Positions 1 through 5,002 of a stretch of 5,353 bases of DNA are shown here, in pieces; the first letter of the stretch is position 1; each line of letters begins with the position of its first letter. Position numbers and translations under genes: made by a program. Under the pieces are notes generated by a model that saw only the letters and a program-made list of their open reading frames with translations, was not told where the DNA came from and did no database searches. The DNA is from Candidatus Nitrosopumilus sp. GTDB taxonomy: Archaea > Thermoproteota > Nitrososphaeria > Nitrososphaerales > Nitrosopumilaceae. The stretch is taken from contig JAOTUX010000092.1 of the NCBI GenBank assembly GCA_029863665.1, positions 1-5,353 of the forward strand, given 5' to 3'.

Positions 1-1
1 T

Positions 2-1075
2 AATAAAAAATATTCCTCTAATGAAAAAGTTGTTGCGATAATTTTAGGACATAATATCAAAGATCTTGCAAAGCAACTAATCGAATATGGGGCAGATGCG
101 ACAATTTATGCAGACAATCCTGAACTAAAAGACGTAAGAAATACCATTTATACCAAAGTAATTTGCCAGATTGCCCAAGATGTGAAATCTCTAGGAGAAA
201 TAGAGCCTGAATATGCAAGTGATGTAAAAAGACCCAGATACATGTTCTTTGCAGCAGACAGTATAGGACGACACCTATCTTCAACTACTCTAGTAGAATT
301 AGAATCAGGATTAGCTTCGGACATTAACAAATTAGTAATTGAAGACATTGAGATGTCACATCAACAAAAAACAGGTGGAGTAAAAGAGACATATGCGAAA
401 ACATTAGAAATGTATCGACCTGATTTCTCAGGCTTTTTGTGGACTACAATTCTTTGTCTTGATAATAGGAATCCTGCTTTTCAAAGAGATTATCATCCAC
501 AATCTTGTAGTATAATTCCTGGAGTCTTTGAGTCATTAAAACAAGATTCTTCACGAGAAGGGAAAATTATAGAATTCACTCCAACTATTGATGCGCAAGA
601 TCTTAAAGTTAAAGTGTTAAGTCGTGAAATAATAAAAAGCGAAGTAGACTTTGAGACTCCTAGAACTATTGTTAGTTTTGGACGAGGAATAAAAGATGAT
701 CCAGAATCAAATATTAAACTAATAGAAAATCTAGCCAAAGAATTGAATGCAGAGATTGGAGTTACACTGCCAATGTCAAAAAAACCATACCAAATCAGTC
801 AAGCATTAGATTCTAAATATATGATTCCAGATAGAGTAATAGGAACTAGTGGACACAAAACTAGTGCAATGTTGTATATTGCTGCAGGGATTGGTGGTGC
901 GATGCAACATGTAATGGGAATGAAGGATTCAGGATTTGTTGTAGGAATTAATCCTGACGAGGACGCACCAATAAAAAATGAATGTGATGTTTTCATTAAA
1001 GGGCGAATGGAAGATGTAATTCCTTTACTAATTGAAGAGATTAAAAAACAGATACAAATTGTTGAGGTACAGTAG
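2..1075 (+). CDS. etfA: Electron transfer flavoprotein, alpha subunit (5'-truncated by the window)
   Basis: This is the FAD-binding subunit of electron transfer flavoprotein. ETF is a soluble cytoplasmic carrier that collects electrons from flavin dehydrogenases and hands them to ETF:quinone oxidoreductase, encoded next door. The frame is open from base 2, so the start lies upstream; 357 residues are visible and probably a few dozen are missing. A GTG at 182 is in frame, but starting there would remove conserved N-terminal sequence (VVAIILGHN, then EYGADATIYADNPEL). The FAD domain is clear at the C-terminus: VSFGRG (visible residues 224-229), GTSGHK (281-286, the GQTGK site), LYIAAGIGGAMQHVMGMKDS (291-310) and INPDEDAPI (316-324). 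The usual Ser-Arg of the ASRxxxD segment reads Thr-Leu here (GVTLP, 253-257), followed by roughly ten extra residues. A segment around residues 122-180 (EMYRPDFSGF, LCLDNRN, CSIIPGVF) joins the two domains. The beta subunit is probably encoded upstream, which I infer from the family and cannot see. Confidence 0.93.
   Translation, partial: NKKYSSNEKVVAIILGHNIKDLAKQLIEYGADATIYADNPELKDVRNTIYTKVICQIAQDVKSLGEIEPEYASDVKRPRYMFFAADSIGRHLSSTTLVELESGLASDINKLVIEDIEMSHQQKTGGVKETYAKTLEMYRPDFSGFLWTTILCLDNRNPAFQRDYHPQSCSIIPGVFESLKQDSSREGKIIEFTPTIDAQDLKVKVLSREIIKSEVDFETPRTIVSFGRGIKDDPESNIKLIENLAKELNAEIGVTLPMSKKPYQISQALDSKYMIPDRVIGTSGHKTSAMLYIAAGIGGAMQHVMGMKDSGFVVGINPDEDAPIKNECDVFIKGRMEDVIPLLIEEIKKQIQIVEVQ
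1064..1068 (+). promoter_or_regulatory. Shine-Dalgarno-like site for the FixC-like gene
   Basis: GAGGT lies inside the end of etfA, 10 bases before the TTG at 1079. It matches the anti-Shine-Dalgarno end of 16S rRNA and supports TTG 1079 as the start of an internal operon gene. The other starts in the window have no such site, as expected for leaderless or short-leader archaeal mRNAs. Confidence 0.45.
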
Positions 1076-1078
1076 ATT

Positions 1079-2953
1079 TTGGAAAAATATGATGTAGCAA
1101 TAATCGGTGGAGGTTCGGCAGGACTTGCAGCACTAAGACAATTATCCCATCTTGGAAAACAGGCAATTCTATTAGAAGCAGGCTCAAAAATAGGCTCAAA
1201 AAATCTATCTGGAGGCATTCTTTATTCTAAAAAACCCAAAAAGGGACAAATAACCAATGTAGAGCAGTTATACGAGAATTTTCTTGATGATGCACCAATT
1301 GAGAGAAAAATTACAAAATATATCCTACATTCAACATCTCAAGACAAAGTTTACTCTATGGATCTCACTGCAGCCCATGATTATCAAGCAAATTTTGGAT
1401 GCTCAGTTTTATTGAGTAAACTCAATTCTTGGTTTGCAAAACAAGCAGAAGAAGCCGCTACAAAACTCGGAGGTGGAGTCATTCCTGGTGTACATGTAAA
1501 ATCAATTACTTGGAACGAACAAAATGGAACATCAATTATTCAAACTGATGAGCTAGATGAATTTGAAGTCAAGGCAATAATTGCAGCTGATGGAGTAAAT
1601 TCAGAAGTTGCAGAGATGGTTGGTGCAAGAAAGAAATTCACACCAGACCAACTGTACCAAGGTGTCAAAGTAATTGTGAAATTACCTGAAGATATTATCA
1701 ACGAAAGATTTGGAGTAACTTCGGACGAAGGTGCAGCACATCTTTTTGCAGGAGATGTAACTCTAAATCATATTGGCGGGGGATTTCTTTATACGAATAA
1801 TGAAACCCTGTCAGTAGGGGCTGTTTATCACTTTGATTCACAACTAACAAACCCTACATCCCCATACGACTTGATTGATGCTTTACTGAAAAATCCTATG
1901 GTTAGTGAATTTATTAAAGATAAAGTTCCAATTAAACCAGAGATTGATAAAAACCTCCCACAAGAAGAACAGCTTAGAGTTCGTTTTGCTGTTGCAAAAT
2001 TAATTAAAAATTGGTATGAGATTCGAGAAGCATCTCTATCTTCTAGTGGACGAGAGAGTTTGATTAATTCTGGGAAATACAAAACAGTTGAAGATATTGA
2101 GAAAAGAGTCTCTACAATTGAAGGGCAAATGTCTGAGAAGTTTGGCCTTACTTTTGGTGATGATTATCTTGAAGGAGAATACGGTGCAAAACTAGTTCCA
2201 GATGGAAAGAGATGCAGAATGAAAAAACCATTTTTTAAGAACATTTTATTTGTGGGAGATGCAGCTGGAAGAGGTGTTTTTGTAGGTCCAAGAATTGAGG
2301 GCCTCAATGTCGGAATTGATGATGGTGTAAGGGCAGCAAATGCTGTAGCACAGGCTCTTGATAAAAATGACTTTTCTGAGAACAGCATGGGGGAGCATTA
2401 TTCAAAATCAGGAGATGAGAGTCCATTTACTGCAGATATGGAAAAAATTGACAAGGACTATCTGAAAATTTTCTTAGATGCTGCAAAAGATGTTCCAAAA
2501 GACATAATTGGAACTCGCTATGGCCCAATTCTAAAAATGATGTCTAGTGGGACTATGCGTGGTATTGCAGTAAAATTTGCAAATATTCTAGGATATGATA
2601 AACTACTACCAATGATTGAATCTGAAGATACCTATGTCAAAGTACCAATGCAATTAGCAGAAAGACTAGGCGAAACAGTTTCATCTTCTTACTCTCCCAG
2701 CATTCCATCAATTGCAGATAGAATTGCAAACCTGAGTTATAATGATGACAGTCTTGCTCACATCAAGGTTATGAATCCTACCAGTGAATACATGAAAAAG
2801 ATGGTAACGTTATGTCCTGCAAAATGTTACACTGAAGAAGGAGGAAAAGTAATCATTCAGCATGAAGGGTGTGTGGACTGTGGAACATGTTCGCAAGAAA
2901 CAGAATGGAAGCATCCTCGTGGTGAAAAAGGAATTCATTACAAATACGGTTAA
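1079..2953 (+). CDS. fixC: FixC/ETF-quinone oxidoreductase-like flavoprotein with fused FixX-type ferredoxin domain
   Basis: Likely ETF:quinone oxidoreductase, which takes electrons from reduced ETF through FAD and a [4Fe-4S] cluster and reduces membrane quinone. The 624 residues begin with an FAD-binding Rossmann fold: IIGGGSAGL (8-16, GxGxxG) and the ribose-binding acid in LLEAG (E33). The family motif KNLSGG follows at 41-46, AADGVNS at 169-175 and the second FAD motif FVGDAAG at 391-397. The C-terminus is a FixX-like ferredoxin: C579-P, C598, C601 and C604 are the expected cluster ligands, C583 is extra, and the end (W610, PRG 613-615, YKYG) matches FixX. FixC proteins are usually about 430 residues, with FixX separate in nitrogen fixers and fused in mitochondrial ETF-QO. 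About 80 charged residues (roughly 284-366) seem inserted before the second FAD motif. TTG is the start because the Rossmann strand begins at residue 4, TAG of etfA is 3 bases upstream, and GAGGT precedes it. I see no transmembrane helix, so membrane contact would be peripheral. It is co-transcribed with etfA; the electron donor is unknown. Confidence 0.9.
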   Translation: MEKYDVAIIGGGSAGLAALRQLSHLGKQAILLEAGSKIGSKNLSGGILYSKKPKKGQITNVEQLYENFLDDAPIERKITKYILHSTSQDKVYSMDLTAAHDYQANFGCSVLLSKLNSWFAKQAEEAATKLGGGVIPGVHVKSITWNEQNGTSIIQTDELDEFEVKAIIAADGVNSEVAEMVGARKKFTPDQLYQGVKVIVKLPEDIINERFGVTSDEGAAHLFAGDVTLNHIGGGFLYTNNETLSVGAVYHFDSQLTNPTSPYDLIDALLKNPMVSEFIKDKVPIKPEIDKNLPQEEQLRVRFAVAKLIKNWYEIREASLSSSGRESLINSGKYKTVEDIEKRVSTIEGQMSEKFGLTFGDDYLEGEYGAKLVPDGKRCRMKKPFFKNILFVGDAAGRGVFVGPRIEGLNVGIDDGVRAANAVAQALDKNDFSENSMGEHYSKSGDESPFTADMEKIDKDYLKIFLDAAKDVPKDIIGTRYGPILKMMSSGTMRGIAVKFANILGYDKLLPMIESEDTYVKVPMQLAERLGETVSSSYSPSIPSIADRIANLSYNDDSLAHIKVMNPTSEYMKKMVTLCPAKCYTEEGGKVIIQHEGCVDCGTCSQETEWKHPRGEKGIHYKYG

Positions 2954-2955
2954 AT

Positions 2956-3630
2956 TTACATTGAAACCTTGATGCTTTTTAGATCATCATACGCTTGTCT
3001 CATTTTAGTATAAAATTCACTTACAGATGGGGGAAATATCGAGAATGCAATGTAAAAATCTTCAGCTTCTCTGATATATCTTTGTATTTTTTCTTGTCCT
3101 GAAATCTGAGAGATAAACCTCATATTGTTTAATCTATCAGAAAGTTTGATTATTTTTACATCGTATGCAGATTTTGTTAATTCTGTACAATAATCAAAGA
3201 ATCTAGCAGTTTGTTTTTCTTCATTGTTTGTTCCAAAATAATTTCCCAAAGGTTTTGTTTTCAGAGTTGTGGCTATGTTGTAAACATAATCTCCAAATCT
3301 ATGTTTAAAGTATGCATCAAATCCATATGCTTTTGAAGAATTCAAGTCTAAAATCCTATCATCATCTTCGAGTACATCATGTAAAATAGATGAAACAACT
3401 TGTAGAGATGTAAGTAATTTGTTTGTTTTTTGATAATGTCGCATCACATCAATAGTTACAGGCCAAACATGTGTTTCTAAAAATGATGATTTTCCATCTT
3501 CTCTTTTTAAATCTGAATGGACTTCTTCTGCTAATTCTATTGCCCCTTCAACAAAACTGTCTATTCTAACTTTAGCCTCATTTTCAACAATATTCAAAAG
3601 ATCCTCTTTTGTTACAGAATGAACATCCAT
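2956..3630 (-). CDS. Stand-alone HD-domain protein of the RelA/SpoT (p)ppGpp-hydrolase type
   Basis: A 224-residue soluble protein with the HD phosphohydrolase fold. The metal ligands can be read in order: H54 (ETHVWPV), H84-D85 (ILHDVLEDDD) and D165 (IKLSDRLNNM). E88-D89 after the HD pair is the ED motif that RelA/SpoT/MESH1 hydrolases use to remove pyrophosphate from (p)ppGpp with Mn2+, and KLSDRLNNMR closely matches KLADRLHNMR of that family. There is no synthetase or TGS domain, so it would be a small alarmone hydrolase or a relative acting on another nucleotide; animal MESH1, for instance, also acts on NADPH. Residues 1-50 and 175-224 are helical, charged and without a recognised motif. 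The start is ATG 3630, without a ribosome binding site. The gene is divergent from the ferredoxin gene and ends 2 bases from the flavoprotein stop on the other strand. The HD family call is firm; the substrate is inferred. Confidence 0.85.
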   Translation of the reverse strand: MDVHSVTKEDLLNIVENEAKVRIDSFVEGAIELAEEVHSDLKREDGKSSFLETHVWPVTIDVMRHYQKTNKLLTSLQVVSSILHDVLEDDDRILDLNSSKAYGFDAYFKHRFGDYVYNIATTLKTKPLGNYFGTNNEEKQTARFFDYCTELTKSAYDVKIIKLSDRLNNMRFISQISGQEKIQRYIREAEDFYIAFSIFPPSVSEFYTKMRQAYDDLKSIKVSM

Positions 3631-3676
3631 AGTAATTATATTACAATATCATTGAAAAACATTATCTTACAGAAAT

Positions 3677-3686
3677 GTTATATACA
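3677..3686 (-). promoter_or_regulatory. Possible TATA box for the HD-domain gene
   Basis: On the minus strand this reads TGTATATAAC, an archaeal TATA-like element about 50 bases before the ATG at 3630. With initiation about 25 bases downstream, the mRNA would have a leader of roughly 25 bases. No better TATA-like element lies at the distance expected for a leaderless mRNA. The core TATATA is symmetric, so it could also be read on the plus strand. Confidence 0.3.
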
Positions 3687-3696
3687 AATTTTCAGA

Positions 3697-3707
3697 TTAT
3701 ATAAAAA
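3697..3707 (+). promoter_or_regulatory. Archaeal TATA box for the ferredoxin gene
   Basis: TTATATAAAAA is a strong archaeal TATA element. Its centre is about 30 bases before the TTG start at 3732, so transcription would begin only a few bases upstream of the start codon. That fits the near-leaderless mRNAs common in these archaea and the lack of a Shine-Dalgarno site. A second ttatata lies 19 bases further upstream at 3678-3684. Confidence 0.6.
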
Positions 3708-3731
3708 CCAACACGTTAGGAATAACTAATT

Positions 3732-4262
3732 TTGATTGATTTTAAATATGGATATGATACTTCGTACTTTATGCCAATACCCGAAAATTTTCCTGAAGGT
3801 CTAAAACCAATTGGAAAAATTACTCATTCGGACGGGGAACATTTTCACTGGATATGGGGGCCTGGAAAAGCAGATGGTGAAGCATCTAAAGATGAAAATG
3901 TAATTAAAGCTTATGAGGCACGTGGGGAAAAACAAATACCTCTAGGAATTAGTGGAACCGCAGTAGCTGTTGATTGGGATTCTTGTGTGGCCGATGGTGC
4001 ATGTATTGAAGCGTGTCCAGTTCAGGTATTCCAGTGGTACAGAACAGAAAAAGATATTCCTGCTGAAAAATGCAATGGTGAGACTTTTGAAGGAATAGGA
4101 AGTAGAGTCAAAGATGAACGCAAGGACTATACAGACAAAGCAGATCCAATCTTGGAACATGATTGTATATGGTGTATGGCATGTGTTTCAGTTTGCCCTC
4201 CTCAAGCTATCAAAGTTGATCAAGGAAATGTTGATGCACATGCAGAGGCATCTTTAGACTAG
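3732..4262 (+). CDS. Zinc-ferredoxin-like 7Fe/8Fe ferredoxin
   Basis: A 176-residue soluble electron carrier with two iron-sulfur sites, resembling the Sulfolobus/Thermoplasma zinc-containing ferredoxin (about 103 residues). Cluster I is CVADGACIEACP (C85, D88, C91, C95). An Asp in place of the second Cys is the Sulfolobus signature for a [3Fe-4S] or labile [4Fe-4S] cluster. Cluster II is CIWCMACVSVCP (C145, C148, C151, C155), a normal [4Fe-4S] site. VFQWY (99-103) and KADP (136-139) also match the Sulfolobus protein. The N-terminal zinc region has H32, H37 and H39, but the histidine of the GIHG segment is Ser here (GISG, 72-75). The protein is longer through an N-terminal extension, a linker at about 45-68 and an insert at 105-135 that includes C114. 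TTG 3732 is chosen for its TATA box spacing; Met14 is the first in-frame ATG and would lose little. In archaea such proteins serve as acceptor for 2-oxoacid:ferredoxin oxidoreductases. Any link to the nearby ETF system is inferred from position alone. Confidence 0.88.
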   Translation: MIDFKYGYDTSYFMPIPENFPEGLKPIGKITHSDGEHFHWIWGPGKADGEASKDENVIKAYEARGEKQIPLGISGTAVAVDWDSCVADGACIEACPVQVFQWYRTEKDIPAEKCNGETFEGIGSRVKDERKDYTDKADPILEHDCIWCMACVSVCPPQAIKVDQGNVDAHAEASLD

Positions 4263-4266
4263 TCTA
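4255..4266. repeat. 12-bp perfect palindrome over the ferredoxin stop codon
   Basis: TAGACTAGTCTA is fully self-complementary and contains the ferredoxin TAG stop (4260-4262). The hexamer CTAGTC recurs at 4281-4286. It may be chance, a protein-binding site, or help define the mRNA 3' end; it has no loop and no strong T-run after it. Confidence 0.4.
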
Positions 4267-4322
4267 CAAAAATAAAATTTCTAGTCATAACATTATGTAA
4301 TCAAATCTATAGAAATCAAAAC

Positions 4323-4460
4323 ATTGTTCCAATATATTGTGACAAATGTAATGACTGGAGATATTCTAAATAGATTAAAGAGTTAAACACGTCTTTATGG
4401 TTTTGCAAAACTTGTAAAAATTATGTTGAAAATTGTATAATTCGCAATATTGATGAATAA
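4323..4460 (+). pseudogene. Broken small zinc-ribbon-like gene (in-frame TAG, no standard start)
   Basis: This frame reads like a short zinc-ribbon protein: VPIYCDKCNDWRYSK, then TAG at 4371-4373, then IKELNTSLWFCKTCKNYVEN and a TAA stop at 4458-4460. Two CxxC pairs (codons at 4338/4347 and 4404/4413) are 18 codons apart, one of which is the stop. The hydrophobic and aromatic pattern continues across the stop, which suggests a former sense codon (Trp, Gln or Lys by a single change). No ATG, GTG or TTG precedes the first CxxC in frame; the frame is open back to the ferredoxin stop at 4262, and ATT 4323 is the most natural former start. I do not recognise the family. It is either a decayed gene or a chance pattern, and too short to be sure. 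Confidence 0.45.
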
Positions 4461-4472
4461 ACAATTTGTTTT

Positions 4473-4499
4473 TCAATTATAATATGATATTATAATTGA
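4473..4499. repeat. 27-bp perfect palindrome, possible operator
   Basis: Arms of 13 bases (TCAATTATAATAT and its exact reverse complement) flank a single central G at 4486. The right arm ends on the first base of the ATG at 4499, so the site fills the 26 bases just before that gene. The length and lack of mismatches suggest binding of a dimeric regulator or an mRNA hairpin that would hide the start codon. Each arm contains TATAAT-like sequence that could also act as a TATA element. The strong AT bias makes some symmetry easier by chance, but 13 of 13 pairs is unusual. Confidence 0.75.
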
Positions 4500-4912
4500 T
4501 GAAAATTTCAAAAAAAATTACTAGTGAAAGTAAAATTTATGATTATTTCAAACTTTGTAACAAGATAAAAGAATTGAATACAAAAATCAGATTTGCATGT
4601 GTGATAAATGTAAGAGGTAGACTTGTTGCAGGTGGAATGAAGTAAGGAGTAGAACCGTTAGAAGATAAAAAGTATGATGAGATGCTGTTTATGGAATTAG
4701 CATTAAGAGTAAAAATGAGAAAAGAATTTGACAAGCAATTAGGTCCAGTAAATTTTACTATGTCTCAAAGAGAAAAATCACTTGCAATTAGTTTTCTCAT
4801 AGAAACTAGTGATATATTGTATGTATTTGCTGAACCTGATACGGATTATAAGAAACTACCAAAAGATATCCAGAGTTTGATTTCTTTACAAATATTGCAC
4901 AAAATTAACTAA
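4499..4912 (+). pseudogene. Small thaumarchaeal-type protein (DUF6659-like), interrupted by an in-frame TAA
   Basis: One frame from ATG 4499 to TAA 4910-4912 spans 137 codons and is broken only by TAA at 4643-4645 (codon 49). The upstream part ends IRFACVINVRGRLVAGGMK; the downstream part resumes GVEPLEDKKYDEMLFMELAL and continues through FDKQLGPVNFTMSQREKSLA and ILYVFAEPDTDYKKLP. The two halves fit as one alpha/beta protein of a small family I recall from Nitrosopumilus-type archaea (DUF6659, roadblock-like, function unknown), where Glu or Lys would stand at the stop. A single base change would explain it. The surviving downstream piece can start at ATG 4682 (76 residues) but would lack the first strands. 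Start ATG 4499 directly follows the palindrome. It is a pseudogene, a sequencing error, or a split gene. I hold the interruption as certain in this sequence and the family name as tentative. Confidence 0.7.
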
Positions 4913-4920
4913 GATCATAT

Positions 4921-4938
4921 TTGAAATCAACATTTCAA
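4921..4938. repeat. Short inverted repeat after the interrupted gene
   Basis: TTGAAAT and ATTTCAA form perfect 7-base arms around the loop CAAC, 8 bases after the stop at 4912. It is a weak AT-rich hairpin that could mark an mRNA end, but no T-run follows on the plus strand. Confidence 0.35.
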
Positions 4939-4946
4939 TCAAAACC

Positions 4947-4963
4947 ATTGATTATGAATCAAT
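4947..4963. repeat. Short inverted repeat upstream of the 5003 gene
   Basis: ATTGATT and AATCAAT form perfect 7-base arms around ATG. It lies 39 bases before the TTG at 5003, close to where a promoter would sit, so an operator role is possible. The rest of the spacer 4913-5002 shows only AT-rich sequence with no convincing TATA box. Confidence 0.35.
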
Positions 4964-5002
4964 AAAGCAACTTACATTAATAATGTTTGATTACTGATAC
5001 TG

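Noticed and set aside
182..1075. GTG 182 as the true start of etfA
   Set aside because: The same frame is open to base 2 and encodes conserved ETF N-terminal sequence, so this GTG is an internal valine codon.
799..1218. A 139-codon reading frame on the minus strand
   Set aside because: It lies antisense across the conserved FAD domain of etfA and the start of the flavoprotein gene; the plus-strand products are clearly real, and the minus product has no family resemblance.
3658..3679. Inverted repeat AACATT with AATGTT, 10 bases apart, in the divergent promoter
   Set aside because: Six-base arms with a free spacer are expected by chance in such AT-rich sequence.
4371..4373. Pyrrolysine read-through of TAG
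   Set aside because: Pyrrolysine is not known from this archaeal group, TAG ends etfA and the ferredoxin here, and no insertion context is visible; decay or error is simpler. The TAA at 4643 could not be explained this way either.
4263..4498. A tRNA or structured RNA gene in the spacer after the ferredoxin
   Set aside because: No cloverleaf-like pairing or GC-rich stem was found; the region is AT-rich, as is non-coding sequence elsewhere here, and structural RNAs in AT-rich genomes usually stand out by GC content.
4543..4734. A 63-codon minus-strand reading frame
   Set aside because: It is antisense to the interrupted gene at 4499-4912, whose plus-strand product shows coherent family-like sequence on both sides of the stop.
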